This document shows, piece by piece, positions 22,537-32,881 of a stretch of 64,000 bases of DNA. A program made the position numbers and the translations under genes. The stretch is taken from positions 142,072,849 to 142,136,848 of the forward strand of contig NC_081410.1 in assembly GCF_030272615.1 (NCBI RefSeq). The letters run 5' to 3'. This DNA comes from Cryptomeria japonica. Lineage: Eukaryota; Streptophyta; Pinopsida; Cupressales; Cupressaceae. The notes beneath the pieces are model-generated. The model had not been told where the DNA came from and made no database searches. It saw nothing but the letters and a program-made list of their open reading frames with translations. How positions within the stretch are numbered: position 1 is the first letter of the stretch; the number at the start of each line of letters is the position of its first letter.

Positions 22537-23910
22537 ATGGAAGAATACAGATATCAGAAGCAAATTGATGAAGAAAATGAAATCATTGCTCAACTAAGAA
22601 AATCTCTTGCAAAAAGGAAGGAATTGTCTCAACAACTAAATAAGAGTCAGGACATCATAGATCAACTCTTTGAACAAAGTGGATCTAAAGAAGTTGAATA
22701 AGCAGTCTCAAAAATCATGGAAAAGAACAAGAAACTGACCGAAGAAATCACACATCTCAAAAGAGAGCATGAAGGTCAGGCCCTAAGAATGACTAAGATA
22801 CTGGAAGCCAATAGAAGTGTCAATGAAAGAAAAAGGGAAACAAAAGAAGAACTGTCAAAGGCTAAAAGAGTCAGAAGGCTTGTTGAAGATGCTATGAGAG
22901 AAAATGATGCAATCATGATTAAGAAAGATGAATAAATCTGAATTCTCACTCAGGAGAATGAATACATACATAAGCAACTACATGACAAAACAATAGAAAA
23001 AGAAAAGATGGTGAAAGAAATTGAACAACTCAAGAGTGAGTTGAAAGTTGAGAATGAGAGAAATGAGAAGTTGAGAAAATTCAATGAAAGCTTTGAGAAG
23101 TTAGATAAACAGTTGAAGGCTCAGAGAAGGACAAAAGAAACGACTGGTCTTGGTTACCCTGGTACAGATCCTATGGAAACTGGAGAATCGTCTAAATCCA
23201 AAAGGATGAAGGATGATAAATGGAACCATTCTAAAGTGAAAGGTATGAAGTTCTCTAAATCCTCATGTAATCATTGTGATAAATCAGGTCATATGACTAA
23301 TGACTATAGAAATAAACTGGTTAGTCAAAAGAATAATTTCACATTTGATGGTTACTGCCATAATTGTCATAAGTATGACCATATTGCTTATGAATGTAGA
23401 TCTCAATCTAGCAGTATGCCAAATAGAAGAATTTTTAATGGGCATTGCTTCACATGCAATAAGTTTGGACACAAATTTGAAGAATGCAAGCTCAAACCAA
23501 ATGTATCAAGACAACCATTCAAACCGGTTATTCCTAATAAAAGGAATAATTAGTTCAAAGCCACATGTTTCACCTGTGGAAATTTTGGTCATGTTGCAGA
23601 AAATTGTAGAGTGAGAATGGGGTAGAGAAATTATGTAGGACTATGGAGGACAACTAGTATGGCATGTTTCAATTGTCATAAGATCGGTCACTTAGCTAGA
23701 GAGTGTGGGAATCGATCCTATAACCACTTTGGAGACAAGAACTGGTCTGGCAAGAAGAAAGGACAAAATGAACTGAAAGGAAATAAGACAATTGAAGAGG
23801 TGGAGAATGAAATGAAAAAGACATGGATCAAGAGAAAAGAAAGCAAAGGAGAAAATCTTCCAGAAACCAAGTCATCATCCATCGGTGATGACAATTCCTC
23901 TTCAAACTAG
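22537..23910 (+). pseudogene. ORF1: coiled-coil protein with five zinc knuckles (Gag-like, not a canonical capsid)
   Basis: One reading frame from ATG 22537 to the stop at 23910 is broken by five stops: at 22699, 22933 and 22939, one at 23551, and one near 23623. There is no frameshift. The first 200 codons are Lys/Glu-rich heptad-like helices, probably a long coiled coil. Five CCHC-type knuckles follow, starting at 23266 (last Cys replaced by Tyr), 23356, 23446, 23566 and 23665; examples are CFTCNKFGHKFEEC and CFNCHKIGHLAREC. The C-terminus is Lys/Glu-rich and ends SSSN. I see no UBN2 or other capsid signature in the frame. The homologue at 42267-43354 has the same order and ending, so this is a family trait. 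Likely role: RNA binding/packaging (inference). Confidence 0.8.
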
Positions 23911-24364
23911 GCATACCGATGCTTGGGGGGAGCACATATGGTAAGATTACTTTTGAATCCCCTAAACAAATATAAGGATATGTCTATCTGCATAGTTGTG
24001 ATGCATAAAAGCTAGTCTAAAAGTCCTTGGTTGAAGAATGTCTTGTGAGTTAGCTATTTGTGTATCAAATTCGGTAACAAATAATCGGTAAAGTCAAATC
24101 AGTGTGCTTTAAGTTGTAAGTTTCAAAATTAACCATTGTATTGTAACGCAGATAAATCTCAAAGGATAAATAAGGAAATGTCAACACGTTTTCATTTATC
24201 TTGTTTTCTTGTGAAATCTCTCGAGCTCCTATGCGATCAAAGGTGATTTGAATCTTGCTAAGAAAAATTTGTGCAGGAAGTTCAAGAAGAGCGATAGTGG
24301 TGTTTGGTATTTCTAAGGAGAAGGTATTCAACTTTGTCTAGGAAAAGTTTATTGGAAGGTCATC

Positions 24365-27055
24365 GTGGCAGCGTCGATTTCGACTCCTGTGTTGGTTGAA
24401 GCTATCAAAAAAACCCAACTCGAGTTCAAGTTGCATCCAATGAAAGCCAATGAAATCAACATGACCGATGCTTTATCATCTCTGCCCTCTGGTGTATTAC
24501 TAGTAGAAGATATTCGCTCCTACATTCATTGCAAGCTCAAAGAAATTGGAGACAAGTTCATTCGAAATGAGTTTAAAGGGTTCTATGTCAATGATCAATT
24601 GAAGACAAAATTTCTATCTCTGAAGACCAAGGGTTTAGCTAATGTTGTTGATTTTGCTGATCAGTTTCATGATGAATGGGTTAGGTATGTACTGAGTAGG
24701 GTTCATGATCAATTTTTGTGGCTAGAAGCCCAAGCACTGATCAAGATTACAAAGGAGGTGATTCGAAGAGTGACAGGGTTTAGTGCAACCGGTGAAGCAT
24801 TAACCCTAAGAACGATTTCATCATCTGAAATCATTCGGTTAACCAAATCCCGATGTGATAGTAGAGAAATGACAATCGCCCATATTGAGGATGCTGAAGT
24901 AAGATTTGCCTCTGCAGTGCTGGGTTACAGGGTTTATCAATCAAGCCAGATGAATAGTGTGTCGAGCAATGCCATATATGTTGGCTATCATATAATCAAG
25001 GAGGATGCAACCTATGATATTTGTGAGATGATTAAAAGCCAATTTATGGTGAATGTGGAAATAATTAAGAAGGACAAGAAGCAATCTTTCAAATATGGCT
25101 CACTACTAGTATGTATATTTTTCTATGTGTAAAACTTTTTCCCTAGTAAGGGTAAGGTAGTATGGTTTGAAGAGAAACCTATTATGGTTAAAATAGGTGA
25201 AATGTCTAGGGATCTAGGAGATGAATTTGGTGAAATAATATGGGGATACTTTAAGGAATTCCAAACTAGGATGCACAAGAGAGAAAGAATTCCAATCGAA
25301 ATAGTACATAATACAAAGAACATTTGTTTTCTTGTAGACACAAATTGTTGTATCATTCAAGCAATTCAACCCAGAACCTTTTGGGTTCCACCTATGGGAT
25401 ATGAGGTTGCAGAAGATATTGTTAAAACTCATGTCAATATGCTATTGTCCAAACTGATAGAATTGAAGGCAAAGAGATTTGGAACATGTGAGGAGGCAAG
25501 CTCCAAAATAAAACAGGAACTTCAGGTGCCAATCATGAAAAGAAAAGTAAGAATAATGATTGATACCCTTGATAAGAAATATGGAGGTGAAGCATCCAGT
25601 GCCACTACCTCCACCAGTGCTAGTGAGAAAATAGGGGTCACACCTGCTAAGGATGAAGAATTAATAGGTGGAAAGAAGAAAGTGTCAAAAACAAAACCTA
25701 AGGGGACTGCAACAACCAAACCTGCAACATACTCAAAAGAAAAAGATCTAAGTACTCCTGTATCTTCCCCAAGTAAATATAGACCGGTAGGAGTGTCTAA
25801 CAAAGGATATCGAACAATCGATTCATACTTCACCAGTAAAGGAAGCTGGTCAAACTAAGCTTCCCAGTCAAGATGAAGTGATAGTTGAAGACATTTCTTA
25901 TGAGGATAAACCTCACAGTACCTTATTGAACCCAAATCCTATTCTCTCCGAAGAAGGAAAAGAGGAAGAAAAGAAAATAGAAGAAGGAAAAGAGGAAGAT
26001 AAGAAAATAGAGGAAGGAAAAGAGGAAGAGAAGAAAGCAGAGGAAGGAAAAGAGGAAGAAAAGAAAGTAGAGGAAGGAAAAGAGGAACAGAAGAAAGAAG
26101 AGGATAATAAAGCAATGATGAATACTCCTCCGACAAAGAGGAAGTTAGATTTAGAAAATGAAAGTGAGAAGAAGAAGGTAAGAATCGTCACAACAACTAG
26201 CTCAGAAGTTGAGACTGTAGAAAAGGAAGATGAAATAGAGGAGGAAGAAGAGGGAGACTTGGTCATTGATATAAAGAAAATGAATCCTAAGCAATTGATG
26301 AAAGTCTCAAAAAAACTGAGAATCCAAGCTGAAAAGGCTAAACTGAGAGGAAAGAAAAAGAAGGCAAGAATTCTCAATTCTGCCAAGACAATTCTCTCTG
26401 ACCTAATCCCAGACATTGAAGTTGATGATACTGCATCCATCATTGATCAGTTGAATACTCTTGTTACAACAATCAGTTCAGAGGCAACCGATCTGGAGAA
26501 GGTTGCAGTAAGGAAATATGAAACGGAGAGAGGAGATAACTTAATGGAACAAATATCAATTGGAAAAGTTGCCCTTTCCACCAGAATAGAAGAAGTTAGA
26601 ATATACTGCAACAAGTTGGTCAATTACTGGTGAAATCTTTAAGTTTTCCTGCTTTAATCAAAGATTTAGAAGACAAAAGAAATCAGATTCAAAAAGAAAT
26701 TCAAGATCTAATAAGCTCTTTTGATCCTCTTACCAGTTCAACATCAACCTTTACTAGAAAACTCAACATGCTAAATAATGAAATCAGAAGGTTGAAAGAA
26801 GAAGAAGACAAACGAAGTCTTAGTTTGTTAGAGCTCTAGTGTTATCTAGAACCAATTATTGATTTCATGCAACTGAATATTAAAGAAGACGATTGCCTAA
26901 TAAATGAACCTGACTACAAGACAGTTGATGATATGGAGGTCTTCATTGCAGTCTTACATGACCACTTCACCACCATGAAACAAGTTCAATCTTCATGGGA
27001 ATCTTCTTTGAAAGTGGCTCAAGAAAACTTCAAAGAGATTTTTGCTTTATTTTGA
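24365..27055 (+). pseudogene. ORF2: large unknown protein with plant-mobile-element-like N-terminal module and charged coiled-coil C-terminus
   Basis: Frames 24365-25858 (one in-frame TAA at 25130), 25878-26633, 26630-26839 and 26867-27055 read as one protein of about 890 residues broken by stops and two frameshifts. The N-terminal 250 codons include LSRVHDQFLWLEAQ, ITKEVIRRVTGFSATGE and LGYRVYQ followed by NSVSS. A middle block has RTFWVPPMGYEVAEDIV. Then come a Ser/Thr/Lys linker, an acidic/Lys repeat (25951-26100) and long charged helices. No catalytic motif of a transposase, protease or polymerase was seen. The homologue at 43656-45070 shares all N-terminal blocks. The nearest known type I can suggest is the family of uncharacterised plant transposon-associated proteins; this needs a profile search. 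Confidence 0.75.
25951..26100 (+). repeat. Five tandem 30-base units encoding GKEEEKKIEE-like repeats
   Basis: Five adjacent 30-base units with few differences code for a Glu/Lys-rich decapeptide repeat in the ORF2 C-terminal half. Length variation between family members is likely here. The other element (41370-46077) has no equivalent. Confidence 0.9.
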
Positions 27056-27089
27056 CAAATTATTTTGGATAGTCTTTTCCATTGATGGC

Positions 27090-27100
27090 AAAAGGGGGAA
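27090..27100 (+). other. Internal (upstream) polypurine tract copy
   Basis: AAAAGGGGGAA just after the ORF2 stop, about 115 bases before the LTR-adjacent tract (ACCAAAGGGGGAGTT at 27201-27215). Multiple polypurine tracts are a known trait of the Sirevirus-type Copia lineage; the sister element at 41370-46077 also has two. Confidence 0.6.
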
Positions 27101-27200
27101 TTTTGGAGTATTGTACAGTGTGAGTTACTAGTTACAAGGGTCAGAAACAGGGGCCAGAACTGACACAGTTTTGTAGCATTTTGTAGTATTTACCACCAAT

Positions 27201-27215
27201 ACCAAAGGGGGAGTT
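27201..27215 (+). other. Polypurine tract before 3' LTR
   Basis: ACCAAAGGGGGAGTT abuts TGTTGGCATTC. Confidence 0.85.
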
Positions 27216-28517
27216 TGTTGGCATTCTGGTGCATCTTGTAAGACCAGTGACTAATATGGTTGTCATTGTTGGCAACATCATTTCCCAAGTCCTCACAGTC
27301 TATCGTAAGTAAGTAGACTGGTACACTGAGGTAAACCGGCTAAGCAATAAGTAAACAAGGTAAACATGAGTAGACCGGCAAGCAATGAGTAGACCGACAA
27401 GCAGTGAGTAGACCGACAAGTAGTAAGTAGACCGACAAGCGGTGAGGAGACCAACAAGAAGTAAGTAGACCAAAAAGCAATGAGTAGATTGGCACAAAAG
27501 AGGTCCACCGGCTAAGCAGAGAACAAATCGGTATACAAGAGGAAACCGACTAGGCAGATTTTGATCGGTACACTAGTAGAGTCTGTAACCGATAGATTGG
27601 TAACATTTAGTTAAACTGGGAGTCTTCTCTAGTCAACTAAAAAACTTATCAGCATGTTCGACTATCTTGACAAAGATTCCTACAATGATTTTAGGGGAGT
27701 GATTTAAGGCCTGGTAACAGAATTTTGAATAGGATGTTTTGGAGGGAAAGTTGGCAAAAGACCCAAGGGACAATAAATTCACATAATTCATTCTTGTAAA
27801 TAGATTTTGTTTATGTGGGAAGTGTTAATGTGAAAGTGAACATAGGGGGAGACTAACAGGGTGTAGATCCGAGTGATAGAGGATTGACAAAGTGCAAACC
27901 AAGGATCCGTAAATCGGCAGAGGGAAGAGCTGGAGGTACATTCAGGAAATCGGTGTTGTGCAGAGCAGACACAACCGGTGCAAACATAGTGTGAATTTTC
28001 AGTGTGATATGATCAATCTAATTAGTAGCCACTCCAACAGATCATCTTTATGTTGCTCTCTAACCATTGCAACTAAATAATAGGGTGGAATTTAACAGGT
28101 CCCATTGTAAAAATATCTTAACCGGCTGTCATCTTAATTGATGATCTTAAGACCTTTGATAAGGCTACCTTTAACAGGGTAAATGCACTAACAGGCCTTA
28201 GATAAAATCCCTTAACCAGGTGGCACCTAACAATGTCTTTGTAATCTCCTAACAGGGATGGCTCTTCACCGGGCGTACTCCAGAAGAGTACAAATTTTGT
28301 GAGTTCCTACTCACACCGTGGTTTTCTCCCATTTGGGTTTCCATGAGATAAATCTTGGTGTCACTGTGTATCTTTTCATGCATGCTTATTCTTTTGCAAT
28401 ATTTATTTATATTGATGAATGTTAAGTTAGTGATAACTTAAGTTAAAAGTTTTAATTGAGCAAAATCGGTAAAGTGTTGATTCGCCCCTCCCCCCTCAGC
28501 ACTGGTTGGGACCAACA
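27216..28517 (+). repeat. 3' LTR of 7.3-kb non-autonomous element
   Basis: 1302 bases matching 21190-22478 end to end. The 19-base array at 27367-27499 has seven units. Ends GGGACCAACA, then the TGAGT target duplication. Confidence 0.95.
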
Positions 28518-28522
28518 TGAGT

Positions 28523-29420
28523 CATGATCGGTACTTGTAATTCCTAATTTTGAAACACCATTTTTTGTTGAATGTGATGCTTATGGGGAAGGTATAGGGG
28601 GTTTTCTAACTCAAAGGAGATATCCTATATAGCATTTGAGAGTAAGAAGTTGAATAATTTCGAAAGAGGTTATTCTGTTTACATCAAAGAAATTTTAGCT
28701 ATCATGCATGCTTTGGAGAATTTTAGGCAATATTTGGTTTGTACTAGATTTATTATCAAAATTTATCACAAAGGTTGAATGATATTTTTTTTAAGCCACG
28801 GGGATTTAAATGATTGTCAACAAAAATGGCCAAGTAAGCTACATGCATATGAATTTGACATAAATTACATGAAGGGGAAGAAAAATGTTGTGGATGTTGT
28901 TCTATCTACAAAGCCTACTTCATATTCTTTTTTTCTATCTCTACAAATTGGAAAATTTATATCATAGCTAAATATGCTAAGAATACATTTTCTGCTAACA
29001 TTCTTGATGAAGTTGAGAAGGATGATTTGTACACAATAGCTGATGGGCTGATTTTATTCAAGAACATAGTGTTCATTGTTCCTAGAATATGTAAAAGATA
29101 TATAACCATTCACCATTATTTATTCCACTAAAGAAGGATAAATAACTAATAGTAAAATTCAATTAGTGTTTCATGCTAATGTATGGATTCCAAAAAGGAA
29201 TGTTGTGATGTAACAAATGCCAAGTTTTTCAACACAACCATCTACAAGGATACACTAAAGAGGGAAAATAAAGAAAAACTTAACATTCCTATTCATAGTG
29301 TGTTTACAAAGAATATAAATTCATTTTTAAACATGTGATTGGAAAAGGAAGTCATGCGATACAAGTGGAAGAATATGAAAAAACCTTTCCGGAAGAGGAT
29401 GATCTCTTAGAGGCAGGTCT
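28523..29420 (+). pseudogene. Gypsy pol remnant, part 2 (RNase H and start of integrase)
   Basis: Resumes directly at the target site with PNFETPFFVECDAYGEGIGG (about 28535-28600), the Gypsy RNase H start with the catalytic Asp. It continues to a decayed HAYEFDINYMKGKKNVVD segment near 28840-28900. Text near 29050 (DGLILFKNIVFIVPRIC) matches the linker leading into a Gypsy integrase, but the integrase core is not found. A later frame (KHVIGKGSHAIQVEEYEK, near 29330-29385) has no assignable domain. No 3' LTR was identified. Confidence 0.7.
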
Positions 29421-29983
29421 CGCCATCCATGTGGCATGAGATACTAAGCACTTCTATATCTATATATAGGTATATAAATATTTTATTTTATATGAAAATT
29501 GTGCATGCATACTCAAACTTGGTCTTTTGTTTATGCTTTATTTGTTTTGATTCTCTTATTATCATTTCAACATCTATATTAAGATTTTTATTTTTTTTTC
29601 CTAGTCTTGGTTCACCTTCTATATTGTGATTTATGCTTTATTTTCTTCACTCGAGGGTATCTTCCATAGGTTATTCTTATGTTAAACTTTATTTTCTTTA
29701 TGGATTAATTTTATTCAATTTCATTTTTCTTCACATAGCTTTTCTTTTATTCATCACATTGGTTGCTCACTTGTTTTGTATTTACATGTTACTATGATGT
29801 CATGTTTTCATGATCTATTGTATCTCTATACTACATACCGATATGTCCTATATGTGATGACCACTATGTTCTTTATGTTTACCTTTATCATGACCTATAT
29901 TTACTTATCTTATTCTTACCAGGCATACTCACTTGTGAATTCATGATTATCATTAATTCATACCCAAATACTTTCATGATTAT
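29421..29983. other. Unassigned AT-rich DNA
   Basis: No ORF, LTR or repeat that I can support. It is continuous with the sequence after 30622, because the LINE between carries a clean target duplication. Confidence 0.5.
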
Positions 29984-30622
29984 ATTAACATTCTCTATGT
30001 TCTGATTAATAAGAAAAATAGGTTTTCAGGACCCGAAACCTTTAACATAGGAGATTAAGAAATATCATCATAGAGTATCTAGACCATAAAAAATAGCTTA
30101 CAAAACGACTGGCAAAAAAGCCAATTAACAAAAAGGACAACAAAAGATAGAAACGACAAAACAACAGAAACCAGGAAAACACTGCACAGTTAAAGAGTCT
30201 TCAGGAGGTCCTCCGCCTTAATCACCAACTGGTCATAGGTGGCCGCGACAACTTTGAGTTCCTCCAGGTCCTTATTAGGCTTCTTCTCCTTCTTTTTACC
30301 TCTGGTTCTTGTTCTGGGTCCTTGAACATCTCATGTGCCTTCAATGTCAGGGTCAATTTCCAGGGTGTCCTTCTCCTCATCCAATTTGCTGATGAGAGTT
30401 TTGGTATTGCCAACAGAGACCTTCAAAATGTTTAAGCTTTGCTATGCGATACTTTTGAGACATTCCTCAATTTTGCTGAATTTACTAACAATTCCCGACA
30501 TAGTTTGATCCATAGCATTAGCATTTGCTTTCCTCTCCAGCAGGTCTTTCTCGATTTGCTCGAATCTGAGGTTGAAGGAGTCTCTTATATTTTTAGCTTT
30601 AGCAATTAACATTCTCTATGTT
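29984..30622 (-). mobile_element. 5'-truncated LINE fragment with perfect 18-bp target duplication
   Basis: Flanked by ATTAACATTCTCTATGTT at 29984-30001 and 30605-30622. On the minus strand the body (30604 to 30002) encodes the end of a charged helical ORF, a stop, a T-rich 3' UTR and a terminus with AAAGGTTTCGGGTCCTG followed by AAAACC. That terminus is similar to the 3' end of the large LINE at 61320-61371 (AAAGGGTTTCGGGGTCCC). It is therefore a relative of that LINE, truncated within its extra 3' ORF. Confidence 0.88.
30190..30604 (-). pseudogene. C-terminal fragment of LINE third ORF (charged helical protein)
   Basis: On the minus strand the text reads FEQIEKDLLERKANANAMD, then SKFSKIEECLKSI, a stop, further charged helix, and finally ATYDQLVIKAEDLLKTL before a stop near 30196. 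At least two stops or shifts break it. It sits at the same place relative to the LINE 3' end as the SKLKNNIKELHG...ALKNIK tail at 61101-61176, supporting a third ORF in this LINE family. Confidence 0.6.
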
Positions 30623-31784
30623 ATATATCATGCATTATATTTTTATGACACATTTATAACCTTTGTAATTACATTACCTTATATATCCCACATATTATTT
30701 GTGATCCTCATCTCACCTATAGTGTGTTGGGTGAATATTTTGTCACCAACGTACCAATGACAAAATATATTTTTCACACACAACTATGTTGAGACAAAGT
30801 CTCTCCCTGGTAGAATTTTGGTATTTCAACAACTTGAAAATAAATTCGGGGGGTAATATCAAGGTGTATAATTCTCTTTTTTTAGAATTATCATATATCC
30901 CTTCACTTGATAAAATTTCTTACAAACTAATAAACTAGCTACACTTGCCTACAATGATTAAAATATATCCCTAAATCGGTATAAGCACAAAGTCTTATGT
31001 GAGTACAATCCAATTTCCAATCTTATGACTATTATAACTTGCAGCTCAAAGTCTTCAAGATATAAGTGAAACTTCCATTAACCAAAAGTAATCAACAGTA
31101 GTAAAAAGCCTCCCACTTAATCACCATATCACAATAAGATTTTCCAAATATGAAAGATAGCTCAAAGTCTATAATCACAATCAAAATGCTCCATTAATAA
31201 CATAAACCAAACACCAATACCATCAAGGAGTTAAAGAACATATATATATAAGCAATGAACGAAAGAACATTCACTCATATACACAATTTATTGCCCAACT
31301 TAAAGTTTGGAAACAAAGAGATTTGTCTTCTTTATTTGCTTGATTAATTTTCACAACCAAAGAGCCCAAAGTCTCACTTGATGCAACAATTTGGCAAAGT
31401 TTTTCTAAGCATATAAAGATAAATATTTACAAATGAGGTTCCTCCTTTTATGGGGAAGGAGTTGAGAAAAATGTGGGCACAATTGACTAATTCAATTGTA
31501 GAGTCCCACTTGACTACAACTACTGCATAAATAAAAATGCAACTGCAAGAAATTTTGTAGTAAGAAAAGATGCAACTACATGAAAACTACTTAGTGTCAA
31601 TGAGGACACTTTATTCTTCATTTTCCTCCCTTCGTATTTACTTGGAGAAGGATTTGTCATATGCCAGAATCTGCAACATTTTCATCATGAAAATCAATAT
31701 TCACCATCAGATTGACGGCTTCAAAGATCTGGAATGATGCCTAAAAGATCAAAATTACCCTTAGACAAAAAGACAAAAAAATCA
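30623..31784. other. Unassigned AT-rich DNA
   Basis: No gene, LTR or LINE recognised. One GTTGGGTGAATATTTTGTC and GACAAAATATATTTTTCAC pair near 30725-30775 forms a loose inverted repeat. Nothing else to report. Confidence 0.4.
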
Positions 31785-32275
31785 GGTGACCGGATTTTAA
31801 AACCCGATCTACACTTGGGTAGGTCATATTGACATATCGTGTTTTTAAACCTGATCTATTAATGTTGCAGGTCAAGTTTTAAAAATCGATCTGCAGTTGG
31901 GCAAAACCTAGGTTGCAGGTTGGATTTTAAAACTCGACCCACAAATGTGCAGAAAAAGACTGAAAGGGTGGGTTTTAAAACCCGACCTGTCACTGGGTAG
32001 ATCTGGACTGACAGGTCGGGTTTTAAAACTCGCCCTGTCATTGGTCGGACATGGTATGCACATCGAGTTTTAAAACTCGATGTGACAATAAAAGAGGTAA
32101 GTAGGTCGAGTTTTAAAACCCAATTTGCCAATGGGGAAGACCTATAGGTTGGTTTTTAAAACCCGACCTACCAATAGGAAGACCTGCACTACTTTACAGA
32201 CTGAAATTACACTTCGAGTGTAGGAAAACACAAGAAACATTGCATTTTGGGTTTTAAAACCCGAAGTGCAATCAA
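31785..32275. repeat. Array of about ten diverged palindromes centred on TTTTAAAA
   Basis: Palindromic units centred on GTTTTAAAAC-like cores occur near 31791, 31838, 31871, 31916, 31967, 32011, 32060, 32101, 32145 and 32240, mostly 35-55 bases apart (the last gap is about 95). The arms differ from unit to unit but usually stay self-complementary: unit at 32060 has arms CACATCGAGTTTT and AAAACTCGATGTG, a perfect 26-base palindrome; unit at 32011 has ACAGGTCGGGTTTT against AAAACTCGCCCTGT; unit at 32240 pairs TTGCA ends around GGGTTTTAAAACCC. A minus-strand frame across it yields a GRVLKPDL-like repeat, probably a by-product. Confidence 0.85.
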
Positions 32276-32881
32276 AAGATGAAATAAAAGACCAAGGCAA
32301 AAACATGAAAACAAAAAATAACAAAAACTAAGATGTAAACTGACAAGAATTACAAGGTAAGTTGATCAACCTTGAAGGATGTGGGCTATGAAGTGGACAA
32401 GTTTCGTAGGGGTTGTCCCATGATTCAGGCTAGCTAAAATCTATGACAACGTAGTGCCATCTCCATTTTGTCTTTTCTTATACATTAGGGGTAATCATCT
32501 TTATATGTGCTTTCATAATTATATTCAACTTATGTTTTCTTGCATGTTTATCTATTTACTCAATCACAAATTTTTATGCTTACATGATTTTAATCTAGCA
32601 CATAGGCTCATCCTTCCTTTATGATTTTCCTATATCAAGGCAACATTATACCTTGACATACATGTCAACAATTTATGGTATTACATGCCTATTATATGAT
32701 AATACATATATATATTTTATATGTGTTGCATGCTTACATTAATTTGTTGTTTTCTCTTATCCCCTAATTGATTGCATAATTTGCATGCAATCAACTAAAG
32801 AGGATAAATATTATTTCTAACACTTTTATGGTCAAGATTTCAAATAATATTTCTTATCTTAAATCTATATTTCATGCCTAT
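32276..32881. other. Unassigned AT-rich DNA before the Gypsy 5' LTR
   Basis: No ORF of interest. A small hairpin, TGATTGCAT and ATGCAATCA separated by 7 bases, lies near 32770-32795. The Gypsy LTR starts at 32882. Confidence 0.4.

Larger units (their letters stand above)
21185..28522 (+). mobile_element. Complete non-autonomous LTR element (7.3 kb) with zinc-knuckle ORF1 and unusual ORF2
   Basis: Two LTRs (21190-22478 and 27216-28517) start TGTTGGCATTC and end GGGACCAACA. They are flanked by a perfect 5-bp target duplication TGAGT at 21185-21189 and 28518-28522. PBS TGGTATCAGAGC follows the first LTR and a polypurine tract precedes the second. The interior holds a coiled-coil/CCHC ORF1 and a large ORF2 of unknown function. 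There is no protease, RT, RNase H or integrase. It sits inside the RT-to-RNase H connection of a Gypsy remnant. The Copia-type PBS, LTR ends and LTR motif suggest mobilisation by a Copia element. Confidence 0.93.

Noticed and set aside
30222-30413. Minus ORF of 63 codons as a small host gene
   Set aside because: It is an out-of-frame reading of a LINE third-ORF fragment bounded by an 18-bp target duplication.
31859-32131. Minus-strand 90-codon ORF with GRVLKPDL-like repeats
   Set aside because: The repeat comes from the palindromic DNA units; the frame breaks at both ends and has no supporting context.
31785-32275. CRISPR-like array
   Set aside because: Units are palindromes with variable arms and irregular spacing, in plant nuclear DNA next to retrotransposons; no cas genes.
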